Shown piece after piece: positions 19,371 through 31,348 of a stretch of 64,000 bases of DNA. The stretch lies in assembly GCA_049487715.1 (NCBI GenBank), contig CP150548.1, positions 1,054,001 to 1,118,000 of the forward strand. Reading direction: 5' to 3'. The notes under the pieces are model-generated. The model did not search any database. It saw nothing but the letters and a program-made list of their open reading frames with translations, and was not told where the DNA came from. Position 1 is the first letter of the stretch. Each line of letters starts with the position of its first letter. The DNA is from Pycnococcus provasolii. Its lineage: Eukaryota; Chlorophyta; Pseudoscourfieldiophyceae; Pseudoscourfieldiales. Position numbers and translations under genes: made by a program.

Positions 19371-20933
19371 ATGCCTTTCCCGCCCGGCTCTTCTGTCGGT
19401 TTTCGGTTCTTCTCTTCTCGCCTTCCGGCGCGGGCCCATCACCAAAAGCGAAGCCATCAGTCGCCCTCTCGCCATCAGCGTCATCGCTCACAGCTCACCC
19501 CGCGCACCGGCCGTCACTTGCATCACCGGCCGTCTCTTGCCTCCCTCATGATCGTCTACAACAAGCTCTTCGCGCCCGTCCTGCTCGCGCTCGCGCGGCC
19601 CGCGGCGACCGGCCTGCCGCGCGCCCTTACCACGTCACTGTGTGCGCTCGCCATATTTGCTCTTGTGAAAACGTACTACAAAGACATGTCACGAGACGTC
19701 ATGCACACGTACCCCTTCCAGCTCATCGCGTACGTGGTCGGATTCGCCGTCGTATTTCGCGCGAACCAGGCGATTGCCAGGTACATGAACGTTGCTGTGG
19801 CGCTAAGCAAGATGCACAGCAAGTGGGCGGACGCAGCGACAGAACTTCTCTTCCTTGACGCTAGCGGATGCAGCGACTCGGACGACGTACAGGCTGTACA
19901 CGCCTCCGCTAAGTTTGCCGACGACGTCACACACGTCACCTCCGTGCTCTCTGCCGCCGTTCTGCTGAACCTACGCAAGGACAAAGGTAGCAGCCGAGGT
20001 GGCGGCGGCGGCGGCGGCGGCGATAGATATGAAGTCACGGAAGAAGGCGGAGGTCAGGCCCAACTCGTCGTCACGCCGAACGTCGTTTGTCAGCCACTCG
20101 ACGGAGACACAGAGCACACCAGGAGACACATACAAGCAGAACCAGCATCACCACATTTCTTTCCCTCACCTTCCCTATTTCACAACACCAAGTACTCGCA
20201 AGCAAGACTCGACGCCTACAACGAATCACATCCCATCGCCGTACTTGGAACCCTCACGGACGACGAAAGACAAGCACTCGTCGAAGAAGGGCTGAGCAGC
20301 GACTGCTCCACCGCAATCATACGTAACAAATTGAGCACGCTTTGGACTCGCAGGATCGCAAGGAGGGAAGGCGGAGGGCTTTCAAACATACCGGCACCAA
20401 TCGTTTCGCGTATACCACAATTCATAAGCGACGGATTCCTTTGGATGGCGGAGGCCAAGGCTATCGTGGATCAGCCATTCCCATTTCTCATGTCCACGTG
20501 TGCTGGCATACTCATTTTTATCTACACGGCGATTGCCCCACTCGCCTGCGCCGCTCGCATCGACGAGCCAGCTCTTGGTGCATCCTTAGCGTTCCTGGCA
20601 GTGTTCACGATCGCCATTGTGCACGAATCAGCGCGCGAGCTTGAGGACCCCACCAGGGTTGCAGAACCCAACGGACTGCCGCTTTGCCGCATGCAGCATG
20701 AACTTAATGCCAGGCTCGTTCGTGCACGAAGGCAGGCGGCGATGCATCGCGTCGACATGCTGAGCCAATCCTCCAACGAAGTCGACCGCAGTCCCAAGAA
20801 GTCGAGCGTCGAATCCGCCACTATCAAGGCTGCAACCACAATTGCAACCGCGACAGCTGCAGCACCCATACCCATTCCTGTGCAGGACGAATACGACGAT
20901 CTGCGACGATGTGTCACGGTGGTTGTGCACTAA
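19371..20933 (+). CDS. Bestrophin-like (RFP-TM/UPF0187) anion channel
   Basis: Bestrophins are pentameric chloride or bicarbonate channels; algal forms feed bicarbonate to the thylakoid for carbon concentration. From an internal ATG at 19548 the protein reads MIVYNKLFAPVLLALARP, then a helix (TTSLCALAIFALVKTYY) and PFQLIAYVVGFAVVFRANQA IARY, matching the bestrophin 'FR-n-ayaRw' segment. After a polar, Gly-rich variable loop come two more helices (PFPFLMSTCAGILIFIYTAI and LGASLAFLAVFTIAIVH) and ELEDP followed by NGLPL, the family's 'IE-PFG-D-NDLPL'. The upstream 59 codons (19371-19547) are rich in Arg, Ser and His and could be a plastid or mitochondrial transit peptide, or untranslated leader. 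The cytosolic tail is Thr/Ala-rich. AATAAA-like signals follow. Confidence 0.75.
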   Translation: MPFPPGSSVGFRFFSSRLPARAHHQKRSHQSPSRHQRHRSQLTPRTGRHLHHRPSLASLMIVYNKLFAPVLLALARPAATGLPRALTTSLCALAIFALVKTYYKDMSRDVMHTYPFQLIAYVVGFAVVFRANQAIARYMNVAVALSKMHSKWADAATELLFLDASGCSDSDDVQAVHASAKFADDVTHVTSVLSAAVLLNLRKDKGSSRGGGGGGGGDRYEVTEEGGGQAQLVVTPNVVCQPLDGDTEHTRRHIQAEPASPHFFPSPSLFHNTKYSQARLDAYNESHPIAVLGTLTDDERQALVEEGLSSDCSTAIIRNKLSTLWTRRIARREGGGLSNIPAPIVSRIPQFISDGFLWMAEAKAIVDQPFPFLMSTCAGILIFIYTAIAPLACAARIDEPALGASLAFLAVFTIAIVHESARELEDPTRVAEPNGLPLCRMQHELNARLVRARRQAAMHRVDMLSQSSNEVDRSPKKSSVESATIKAATTIATATAAAPIPIPVQDEYDDLRRCVTVVVH

Positions 20934-21206
20934 GCTGTTAACCGAGGGAAAGTGTGTGAATACCCCACCTACTGTACATTAGCAAAATAAAACTAAAAAA
21001 TAAACACTGAAGTTTTTTATTTACTTTATTTCGTAAACATTTACTGTAATACCCTCTATTCCAAGGGTAGTAAACTCTAGATATGTATGTATGTATATAT
21101 GCTTATTCCCGCATATAACCCACGAGAAAACAAAAAGAGACTGTAACGCATTCCTCTTTTGTGTTTTTTCGTTAGAAATAACCATCTCATTTTTTTTGCC
21201 GGAATC

Positions 21207-24200
21207 TCAGTGCTTCCTGCTCAATTCCTCCGAAAACTGCTTTTCGAACACTACGTGTCCCTCGATGCCAATGCACTTCACATGAGTTGTCAGCTTGAAA
21301 GCACTGGGCTGCGAAACCAGCGTGCTTGTCAGCTCCGTGGTCATGCACCCCGGAGGTGTGCCAGCGCCACCAAGGCGTGCGTGCGAGGACTTGTACGTCG
21401 CGGTGTGCGAGTCGCTGCCATCATCCTTTCTAGTAGCCTCCTCCGTGCAGCTCCACGAACTCCAGTGACTGGAAGTGCGATCCCCCGAAAGAACGGGGTG
21501 CGTTGCGGTCGCCTCGTACACACGAGTCCCACGATCCTCGACAAGATTCCACAAAGAGCCGTCAACGCTGACGGTACGCCTCGCCTCCGCCGCAGCGGCA
21601 TCGCCCACAGTCGTCGATGGCACCGCAGGTGCAATCAAGCTAGGCGGTGGCACCGCGCTCTCGCCGTAGATCGCCGCATCCGATGGAAAGTGCGACGACT
21701 CGACGCAGCCAGGCAGCGTGAGGCGACCAGCCGAAATCGGCAGCTCGTCGTTCGACGTTGACGCAACCACAAATGGCCAGTACGATCGGCTCAGTGCCAC
21801 GCGCCAGTGGCACCCGCTCGTCAACTCAAAGCTCGTGAGGGACATAGGGATTTCGACATCGCCACCACCCGCGACATCGGCAACTCCCCACGCAACACGC
21901 GTGCTCGTGCCGTCGGCGCGAACCGCGCAGAGGCGCGCCACCACGTACCCCTTGGCGGAATCGGAAACGCGCACCGACACGACGGGAACGCCCACAACCA
22001 TGGTTCCGCTGGAACCTGTCTCATCGGGCGACGCGTCGAAACACGCGCACATATCGTCGTCGCTTGCCTGGTCACCCGGCGCGTCGCCGCATCGCCCGAA
22101 GCTTGCCCACGAGCCGCTCGCCACACCAGGCGACGTTTTGCCAATCACCACGCCGGCGCCTCCGATCGAAGCGTCGGCAGCCAGGACACCGCCATCGCCA
22201 AAGGCAAGCACCCGAGGGACTGACGACGCGTTCGAGTGCTTCGCCACCCACGAGCCGTCGCCGATGCCGCCATTGGCCAGCACCGCCCACCGGCCGGGCG
22301 TGCAAGTGCCCATGCCGCCTTCTCCGCACGCGACGTGCTGATCGGCCGTCTTTGCCGTCGCCAGGAACACGCGCGCCCTCGGGGGCTCCACAGCCGCCTT
22401 CGCGCACATCTCATCAATCTCGCTGATTTTCGACTCATTGCTGGCGTCGGAGCACTTCGCGCCGCCGAGATGAGTGCGCCAGAAGTGAAGCAGTTCCTGC
22501 AGATATCCCGCCAGAGGCCCGACGGGTGAGATGTGCGGGAACTGGTGCGCCCACGGGCCGAGCGAAACGTTGTGAGGCACACCGCGCTTCTCGAGCGCCG
22601 CACTCAGCGACGCCAGCGAGTCGGCATATCCACCAGCCTCCAGTCCGCCGCTCAGGAACGCCGGTACGTTGAGCGAAGCCTCCGCATCGCAGCTGCCCTG
22701 CGCCCACGCGCCGCGCGCCGCACTAGTCGTCTCGACGCCTGTTCGTGCATCCTTAAGAGCCGCAAGAAGCTTCGCCTCTGGCGGAGTCGCCGCCTCGCAG
22801 CGAGCGAGCCACGCCTTCTCAAGCTCAGCCACGCTGCCGGCGCCGGTGCCGTCTGGAAGCTCGGTTGGCGGCTGGTAGAGGATGTGCGCGAGCCACGTCT
22901 GCCACGTGTGCTGCACACCAAGCACGCAGCCGTTGCGCACGTGCATGTCATCGCGGTCGCGGCGGTGCGTCGCGGCCATCGCAGCCACAGCCTTGAGCGC
23001 GCTCCCTCGCGACGAAGGGTGGCTCGCAGCCTGCATCGCAACGAAGCCGCTCCAAGACACGCCCATCAGGCCCACGCTGCCGCTGCACCAAGGCTGCTCC
23101 GCGCACCACGCGACGACGTCGAGCGCGTCGAGCACCTGCCTCTCGGTGTACTCGTCTTCGAGAAGTCCGGTGCTGTCGCCCGTCCCGCGAACATCCACGC
23201 GCACGCACGCGACGCCGTGGGCGGCAAGCCACGGGTACGTGGAGGCATCGAGGTCCACCGTGCCGTCGGACGTGCGGTACGGGTTCACCTCCACCACCGT
23301 GGGGAAGCTCTGGCCGCGGGCAAACTCCTCAGCCCCTTGCAGGCACGGGAGCCAGACGCGTGAGGCGAGCTTCGCACCATCCGAAACGGGGATGTACACG
23401 CGCGGTCGCAGGCTGACCCCAAATGGCTGCTTCTGCAGCTCGACGACGGTGGGCAGGTCCATCGCAATCTCCTCCTCGGCAGCCGGGGAGGCAGCCACGC
23501 CGCCATCCTCGCGGTGCATGTCCACAAATGCGCCAAGCTTCTGGAGCGTGTCATTCTCGATGAGGTCGCTGAGCTTGATTTGCTTCACCTTGTAAACCTG
23601 CTTCACCTTGTTCACGAGCTGCATCGCCAGTAGCGAGTGGCCGCCGAGCTTGAAGAACGAATCCTGGCGGAATACGTGGTCTGCATGGAGCATCGGCTTC
23701 CAGAAGTCCGCAAGCGTGCGCTCGGTGTCCGTCGCTGGCGGCTCTCCATCGCGAGCGTCGTCGCCATCGTCTTCGTCGTCGAGAGCCGCGCCCACTGAGT
23801 CGTACACCTCGTATGGATTGGGCAGAGCCTTGCGATCCACCTTTCCATTCGACGTCATCGGGAACTCCGACATCGAAACGTACTTCGTTGGCACCATGTA
23901 GTCTGGAAGTCGCTTTCTCATCGCATCCTTGACACCGCGCTGGGCAACCTTGGGCAGCGGGCGTGGCGCATCCTCAGGCAGGCCGTCGGCGTGCCCACCC
24001 GCGGCTAGCATGCGCTCGCGATCCTCGTCGCGCATCGCCGCCCGACGCGCGCGCTCCTGCTCGTACTTGTTCGTGTACTTCTTCCACTGCCCCTTGTGGC
24101 GGATGGGCGCCACCGTGCCGCGTGGCTGGAACAGCGCGTCTGACGCAAGCGCGGAGAACGTCGCTTCGTCGAGCGCCTGTCCGGCGGGCGTCGTTCCCGT

Positions 24201-27200
24201 CGAGCCTCCGCCCGAGCGGCGAGGGTCGCGGCGAAGGCTTGCCTCCGCGCAGCTGACGTACTTGAAGCGCGCCGGCGGCCAGCTGCACGGCGCCGCCATG
24301 TGAGCCACCTTTGCCCATGGCGCAGCCTCGCTCGCCTCTCCCGACGCCCTGAGCTCCGCGCGCCGCTTCTCGGCAAACTCAGCCACGGCTGGATCCTTGA
24401 CCATTAGCACGTCGACGTGTCCCGCCTTGGAGGGATCGCCGCAAAGGCTCGGGCAGATTTGGCAGTCGTAGCCGCACGCAACGGCGACGTCCATGATGTC
24501 CTCAGGTTGAAGCGCGCACATCTCGGCGCCGTGCACGTCGTGCATTCGCTCGACGTCAGCCTTCAGCGCGCGCACGTCGCCTTCGAACGTCTCGGTGCCA
24601 TCCTCGAGAGCCTGGAGTCGCATGACCGTGTCGTGCTCCTGCACGAGGCGCGCGTCGGGAATCTCGGCGATGGCAACGTGATCCGGCGCGTCCGAGGCGC
24701 TGAGACGCGCGTACAGCGCCGCGAGCGAGTGCCTCTTTGCGTCGAAATCCTCGAAATTCACGGGAAGTCCCGCGACGTCCGCCGCCTTGCCCACGCCATC
24801 CTTGTCGTCGCCGCGCTTGTAGAACGTGACGTCGTAGCGGTACAGCCCAAACTCCGTGCGATAGTATCCACGCTTGATGGTCATCTCAACGCGCGCAACG
24901 TCGTGCGCGTCGCACGCGGACGGATCGTACGTGCGCGAGGGGAATGCGTCGATAAAAATCGCGGGATCCACGAGCAACTCCTTCTCTCGCGCGCCACGGC
25001 GGCGCGCCTGGGCAGCCAACCTGTTCACCGGGCCCACCGCCTGGCCGCGCTCCTCTTCACTTGCGGTCACGTAGAGCGCGATGCTGTGGTGGAAGTGCGG
25101 GAAGAGCAGCAGGTTACGAACATCGCCGAGGAAGAAGCGCCCGCCGGGCGTCACCGTCTTGACTCCCTGGCGGACGACGCGGAGCAGGTAACGCGCGGAT
25201 GGGAAGTACATGCTCACACCGTTGCAGATAATCACGTCGAGGTTCTCCTTGCTGGCAAACTTGAAGCTCTCGTGAGCTCCGCAGCGGCGGAACTTCGTAA
25301 CCGACTCGAGTGGCTGAAACGGCGCAGTCGCCTCCGTCTTGCCGGCGATGGTCTCCGCGACGTACTTGAGCGCGACGTTCGCAAGGTCCGAGGCAATGTA
25401 CAGCTCGCAGGCGGGCTTCACGCTTTCGTTCGGCCGGGACATGTAGTACCCGCCAACGGCGACTCCGCTCGCAACGCGAAGGAAAATCATGCCGTTGCCA
25501 GCGCCGAGCTCCATGCAGCGGTTCGGGCGCAGGCGAATGCAGTTGACGCCGGTGTAGTCGGCCCACTCGGCGATGGGTGGTGGTTCGTGCACGACGTTGG
25601 GTGTGAACGAGTTGTCGTACCCGCTGTAGTTGAGCGTGGGATCTTCCTGCACCGCATTCTGCGTCGCGTACGCCTCGTCGTACACGTCGCCCCAGATGTT
25701 CACCTCGTCAAGATCCGCGCCACCCTCGTCGTTGTCGTCATCCTCCTCCTCGTCGTCGTCGTCGTCATCCTCCTCCTCGAGCTTGTTCAGAACGTCGTCG
25801 CTCGCACGCGACTCGGGGATGACGTACGCGACGAGCTCATTCGCCTGCTCTTCGGACGGCTTGCACGCCGCGACGACGCCCGCGAACACGCCGTCGCACT
25901 CGGCAAGCGCCGCCTCGCACTCGCCGAGCTCGATGCGGAATCCGCGAATCTTCACCTGATGGTCGAGGCGGCCCATGCAGACGAGCTGGCCGTCGGATGT
26001 CCATCGCGCAACATCTCCCGTGCGGTACAGTCGCGCGGGCGGGAATCCCGCGGGCAGGCTGCCCTCGGACAGGTCGGGTACGCCGTTGTACGGGTCGTGG
26101 AGGAAGCGACCTTGGCTCAAGTCAGGTCTGTGCAAATATCCCGCGGACAGGCCAATTCCGCCGATGACGAGCTCGCCGGGAACGCCGACGGGGCACGGCT
26201 GTCCAAACTTGTCGAGAACGTACACGGTGGTGTTCGCGATCGGCGTGCCGATGCACCCGGGGATTCCCGTCTCGGCAACATTCGTGGGAATCTCCGCGAA
26301 CGTGCTCCAGATGGTCGTCTCCGTCGGGCCGTACACGTTCAGCAGGCGATTTACGCTGCGGCGCAGGCTGACGGCAAGCTCGAACGGCAGCGCCTCCCCA
26401 CCGCACAGCGCCGCAATCTTCGCCATGGCATTCACGGCAACGTCTCCTCCAAACTGCAGCAGGGCGCGCCACGTCGCGGGCGTTGCCTGCATGCACGTTG
26501 CATTGACGCTTTGCAGCAGCTCTCCGAGCAGCGCGGGATCTCTCGCCTCGTCGTAGGTCGCGACGTGAAGGCGACATCCATTCATGAGAGGCAGGTACAT
26601 TTCGAGGCCGGAGATGTCGAAGCAGATGGTGGTGACCGCGACGAGGCATCCTCCGTCGGGTCGCAGCTCGTCGAGGAGAGCGCGCTCGAAGCTTCGCAGC
26701 AGGTTCGTCAGGCTGAGGTGTGTGATGGGCACGCCTTTCGGGCGTCCCGTGCTGCCGCTGGTGAAGAGGCAGTACGCCGTGTCGGCGGGCTTGCACGCGA
26801 CGGGACTCTCCATGGGGAACACTTCGTTGGAGGAGGAGGAGGAGGAGGAGTCGTCGTCCAGGAGAACAACTTTGACGTCATCTGAAGCGGGAAGTTTGTC
26901 GACGTACTTTCGCCTCGTGAGCACTGCGGGGCAACGCGCATCCTCGAGCATGCACTGGATGCGATCCGGCGGATACACGGGGTCCAGCGGCACGTACGCG
27001 CATCCCGTCGTCATCACCGCGAGCAGCGCGCACGCGACGTCGACGTCACGCGGCAGGAAGATGCCGACGAACGTCGCCGAGGCGCCAGCTGGTCTTGGCA
27101 CGTCGCTTTTGATATTCAAGGCGGCGGCAAGGCGCGCGGCGACTGTGCCCACGCGACTGCGCAGAGCGTCGTACGTGAGCGTGTCGCTTTCCGTGCAGCT

Positions 27201-28132
27201 CGCGGCAACGTTGTTGGGATACTTGGTAGCGGCGCGGCTGACGAGCGTGGATGTGCCCACCTCGTCCATCGGCGCGGCGGTGCTATTCCACGTGAACAGC
27301 TCGGTATTCAGCTCTTCCTTTGTCATGTACCTCAGCTGGCAAGCAGGCTGCTGCGCGTCGCTCTCACCCATCGCGGCACTCGACGCCACGGATCCAAGCA
27401 GCACCTCGAGGTGTGCGAGAACGCGAGCGGCGGCACCAGGCTCGTGGCAGGTGGCATTCCAGCACAGCGTGATGGTTGGGGCGTGCAACGACGACTCTTC
27501 GGCGGCGCCAGTCGACAGTGCAAACAACCACGCGCGCTTGGGCAGGTTGAGTGCCTCGCACGTCTGCGCCAACTCGGGTTGGCTGACGCCATTCTCGTCG
27601 ACAAAAATGAGCGCATCACTCGACTCGGCTGGCACAGGCTTGGACGGCGCTGATCGTGCCAAGATGGTGGTTATTGCCATGTCGTGTAGCGACTGCGTTG
27701 GCTTCGTGCTGACTTGGCACGGCGAGACGTCCGCGCTTCCAGCGCATAGTCTTGCGTGTGTGATGGTCGACTTCGACGTGTACCGGAAGACGAGCGCGTG
27801 GATTGCGGTTGTGAATATGTCACCGAGCTTATACTTGGCGTTGGACCGCAGAAGAGCCTAGATATGAAAATAAAATTTTGTTTGTTTGTTTGGTTGGTTG
27901 GTTGGTTGTTAGTGAAAGAAAGAGGCGGCGGCGGCGGCGGCGGCACGGGGGAGCGCAGCTGCCAAGTCAGCAGCACGAATGAGCTGCTGCCGTTGAACCA
28001 CAAGGCCAAACGAATTCGAGCACTTACCGTGATTGCGTGCCACGTCGGTGCGTGTATTTGCAGTTCTGAGGACGACCACTGCGCCTGTACTGAGGAGGAA
28101 GTGACGACGGCGAACGGGAGGTCGAGCGCCAT
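21207..28132 (-). CDS. NRPS-like multidomain enzyme: partial C, methyltransferase-interrupted A, carrier and S15/CocE-type hydrolase
   Basis: A two-exon gene: exon 1 28132-28028, intron 28027-27858, exon 2 27857-21207; about 2,251 residues. The splice joins exon 1 to LLRSNAKYKLGDIFTTAIHA, giving the C-terminal half of a condensation domain. The adenylation domain shows A3 LFTSGSTGRPKG (about 400), A5 NVYGPTETT (about 540), A7 YRTGDVARW and A8 RLDHQVKIRGFRIELGE (about 660). It is then interrupted by an acidic linker and a methyltransferase (MELGAGNG, about 815) before A10 NGKVDRKAL (about 1370). A carrier domain follows (FFKLGGHSLLAMQL, serine near 1440). The C-terminal 750 residues are a peptidase S15/CocE-NonD hydrolase: nucleophile GVSWSG (about 1631), histidine in LGPWAH (about 1803) and a beta-rich C-terminal domain. 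It plausibly activates, N-methylates and releases an amino-acid product. The carrier serine, nucleophile and histidine are all present. Product unknown. Confidence 0.85.
27858..28027 (-). other. Spliceosomal intron in the NRPS-like gene
   Basis: 170 nt with donor GTAAGT and acceptor TATCTAG on the - strand, phase 0. It contains (GCC)n and (CCAA)n runs. The splice is supported because it links two blocks that both read as condensation-domain sequence and keeps the frame with exon 2. Confidence 0.75.
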
Positions 28133-29152
28133 TGTGGAACGCACTTGTGGTATGAACAGCGGGGCCGACGAGGATCACCAACAACCCTCAACAAGGTGGT
28201 GTAGACGAAGAAGGAGAAGGGCGTTGAGTGACGAGACGAGACGAGACACCTAGGGCAAAGCAAAGCAGGCGACTGAGGGGCAGCTGGATGGATCCACAGC
28301 GGCGGCAGGGCGGGATCAGAGGGTCCCTCCCTGATAGACGTCCTTCGACCTGGACTTTTTCCAGGGAAGAAAGACAGATAAAACCCCTCCTTTCCTTGGA
28401 GAGGAGTGACTGGGTCGAATATCCTCTCCCTAGTCCCTACACGTGCCCGGGAGGAAGGGGGATTGATCGCCAACCGGAAGAGAGAATTCTGGAAAGGGAA
28501 AGGCATGTTCGGTTTTCCCCGCTCCCACCACTTTACTTCCTAGTACATACTACGAAAACACAAGCCCACTCTCGTTGCTGGACGAAGGCAAAAAGATGGA
28601 AGAGAGATCCCCTTCTCTTCCCCTTTCGGACTGTCCCCATGAATCTGCCAACGGATATTTATTTAAACAGTCTTGATACCTGATTCATTGATTTGGGTCG
28701 ACTCATCGGTCCAGCTGAGGTGTCCAGCCGTTGGGTGGTCGACCACCTGATGCGTCGTCCGTCGTCCTGACCTGATTGATGCTGTGCCTGTCGGTGGCTT
28801 TTATAAAACCTGTGAGACAAGGCCGGCTGGGCTTCCACGCTCCGAACGACATGTGCAGTGCAGATTCCTTCGCTTTTCTATCACCTTATCGGCGTGGATA
28901 GAAAGCGTAACCGGTTTGGAAAAAGAGAAGAAAACCTGAGGATATTACGGGTAAAAATAAAAATCCCACAACCAACCAGGACCAAGGGTGAATAAACTTG
29001 CCTTCAGCATGTTAGGGTTAGGGTTAAGCAAAGTCAGTCTAAGGTTAAGAAATACTTGTAAAAATATTTAAGCTTCAAATAACATATACAATAAAATGTA
29101 CAATAAACACACACAAGAAAGTTAAAAAACCTTCTTAGAATACTTTTTTTTT
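28133..29152. other. Intergenic, no gene recognised
   Basis: About 1 kb between the NRPS-like gene and the 3' end of the Rubicon-homology gene. A + frame (28228-28683) is open but reads as low-information Arg/Pro-rich sequence. No tRNA or other structured RNA was recognised. Two copies of TTAGGG occur at 29011-29028, and the right edge is AT-rich with AATAAA-like signals. Confidence 0.35.
29011..29028 (-). promoter_or_regulatory. Telomere-like TTAGGG motif, intergenic
   Basis: Two copies of TTAGGG about 880 bases upstream of the NRPS-like start codon and just beyond the 3' end of the Rubicon-homology gene. This is the copy least clearly tied to a promoter. Confidence 0.35.
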
Positions 29153-30280
29153 TCACATCTGCTGATGTGCCACGACGATTCTGTGCAGCGCACCCTCCAA
29201 ACGGTCCAAGTATCCTGGAAGTTCCGAAAACGCGCCTTTTCCTAAGTCACACAATTCGCGCATCGCCCAGAACGATGGCGTCTCGCACAGGTACCTCAGC
29301 CGCCCTGCACTGCGTAGCAAGCTATCAAGCTTATGCTTGGGCACACGGTCGCACAGCTGAACGATCGCCCTTCGCTTAGACGCGCACTCGTGCAGCAGGT
29401 GCACGCGATTGTACAGCTCCGGGTTCACCGCATCCACGCATAAAATCGGCTGCATCTCTATGGATGTGAGAAACTCGTGCGCAAGCTTGCACACCTTGCG
29501 CGGTGCAAAGTCCCAGTCCCAAAGCACGCAACGGGGAAGCACTGCCGTCTCGTTTTCGTGGCACATCTCGCAATACAGCGAACCGGTGTACTCGCACAGG
29601 CGCGCCTGGCGCCTCAGCGCGGTGCCAGGAGCGGTGCCGGAAGGAAGAAGGCTCGCGAAGGCGTCGAGCATGCCGCCGGCAGTCCCGAGGCTGCGCTTAA
29701 CCGACGAGTCGAAAGACGCGAGAGCGTGCTGGCATCCGACACAACGCGATCCCTGCGCATCCATCAGAGCGGAGCGAGGAACGTTGTCCAACACATCCAC
29801 GAGCAGACGAATTCTGCCACTGGGACTCGGAGAGCTCGCCGCCGATCCCGAGCCTGCTAAGCTCGCCGCCGTCTCAGACATGCGGCTTGTTCCAAGCAGC
29901 ACGTCGTTCATGTCGTCGAACAGTGCCTCGGAGTCGTCGTAGTGGTCGTCGAGGCCGACGAGGCCAACGTCGCCGCCACCAGCAGCGCCGTCATCGTCCG
30001 GGTTCTTCGCAGGAACGATGTTTTTCACGAGGGCGTGCGACACAGCACCTCCACCCGCGGCGAGCGCGCCACCAACCGCAAGCGATGTCGCCACGGCGGC
30101 TTCCGAGACCACTCCTCCCGCTGCAGCGAGCGCGCCACCCGCAGCCGTTGCCCCAGACGCGGCGTGCGACACTGCACCTCCACCCGCGGCGAGCGCGCCA
30201 CCAACCGCACCCTCCACCGCGGCGAGCGTCCCGCGCCCGAACGCCGTCAGCCAGCCCGGCGCTTCCGTGGAGCTGCCCAT
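29153..30280 (-). CDS. Rubicon-homology (DUF4206/zf-RING_9) domain protein
   Basis: 375 residues from the ATG at 30280. The N-terminal third is Ala/Gly-rich with an imperfect repeat of about 20-25 residues (ALAAGGGAVSHA, ALAAAGGVVSEA, ALAAGGGAVSHA). The C-terminal 200 residues match the Rubicon-homology domain: a zinc-binding CVGCQHAL, RLCEYTGSLYCEMCHENE, VLWDWDF, a helical VCKLAHEFLTSIEMQPIL and the late PSFWAMRELCDLGKGAF. In animals and plants this domain binds RAB7 and links proteins to late-endosome and autophagy membranes. The conserved Cys pairs are intact. There are no membrane segments; the Ala/Gly repeats could form amphipathic helices at a membrane. Confidence 0.75.
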   Translation of the reverse strand: MGSSTEAPGWLTAFGRGTLAAVEGAVGGALAAGGGAVSHAASGATAAGGALAAAGGVVSEAAVATSLAVGGALAAGGGAVSHALVKNIVPAKNPDDDGAAGGGDVGLVGLDDHYDDSEALFDDMNDVLLGTSRMSETAASLAGSGSAASSPSPSGRIRLLVDVLDNVPRSALMDAQGSRCVGCQHALASFDSSVKRSLGTAGGMLDAFASLLPSGTAPGTALRRQARLCEYTGSLYCEMCHENETAVLPRCVLWDWDFAPRKVCKLAHEFLTSIEMQPILCVDAVNPELYNRVHLLHECASKRRAIVQLCDRVPKHKLDSLLRSAGRLRYLCETPSFWAMRELCDLGKGAFSELPGYLDRLEGALHRIVVAHQQM

Positions 30281-31348
30281 GACGAATTCGTCTTGGCAAA
30301 GTCGTTCGTTCGAAAACGCGGAGGATGACCACGGGCGGACGTTTTTTTTGCGACGGAACGAATTCGGGGGAGAATTCGGGCAGGGGAATTTGGCTTTCTC
30401 GGGGATCCGTCGCTGGTTTCTTCCCCTGGTCGAGAATTGGGGTGGAAAATTGGGATCCCGGTTTCGCTCCCGGTCGTGCCAAGATTCAATGGCGGCGCGC
30501 ACATTCCCTACGTCTGACTCGCGTAGGGAGATTCTGGAAGGCCCTTCAACGTGTATAATTGTCCAAAGGCGGCGGCGGTCCCCTCGCGCCGCCATCTCTG
30601 CACGTGAGTTCTGCTCGACGAGGACGGCGAACCGCCGAACGAACCCCCAAGCCCTAGGCCTCTAGGCATGGCGCTGGTTTCCTCGAACGGTTCGACGAGC
30701 TGCGCAAGTCGTTCAACGACGATCGGCGTTTCGTTGCGCTCATGTGTGGCAGCATTGCGTGCCGACTCGGGGAGTTGGGACGAGAGTAGATTTATAGTTC
30801 TTTTTTTGTAAAAATATCAATACTTTATTATTACAACATAAAATTAGACCTGTAGGGTAGTAGTCGCAACAACCCACACTCTGGAGGTCTTGGAGGATCT
30901 AAAAAAGCCTCCATGTAGCACGTTCGCACCTAGTATTTTGTGGGACGAAGACTTGGTGAAAAGTGCGCCACTTCGATTTATCGGCGATGTACCCATCGCC
31001 TGCATTGAGCTTGAATTTAGGGTCACCCTCAAATTTCAAAAAGAGAGAGCCAGAAAACACTACCATGCCTTGCCCACGCGCCTTCACATTCCGTTTCGAT
31101 GTGAAGAAAAACGACGACGGGGAAACCCTAGGGCCTTGTCCCCGACTTGGCCAACTCCTACGCAAAGAAGAGCGGACGCCACCATGAAGTGATGTTTTTG
31201 AGATCCCCTTACATGCGAAAGCGCTTCTTCTACTTCGGCACTTGGGAGGCATACCAAAATGTTACCATCTCGCCGTGGCGGAGGCGCAACGACAACGCGT
31301 GTGGGGACTATGGTGGACGATGTAGGGACAATTGTACACATAAATACA
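30281..31348. other. Intergenic with unassigned short frames
   Basis: A + frame at about 30665-30790 reads GFLERFDELRKSFNDDRRFV and continues to a stop, with protein-like composition but no ATG; it may be a gene fragment or a terminal exon. On the - strand, frames at 30844-31252 include GSLFLKFEGDPKFKLNAGDG, also without a family. Nothing can be named. Confidence 0.3.

Noticed and set aside
24417-26885. + strand open frame of 822 codons
   Set aside because: It is antisense to the NRPS-like gene; the translation is Arg/Val/His-rich, with no domains, as expected from complementary GC-rich codons.
28684-28930. Possible structured RNA or tRNA in the gap near 28.8 kb
   Set aside because: No cloverleaf, anticodon arm, box C/D or snRNA core could be made out by eye.
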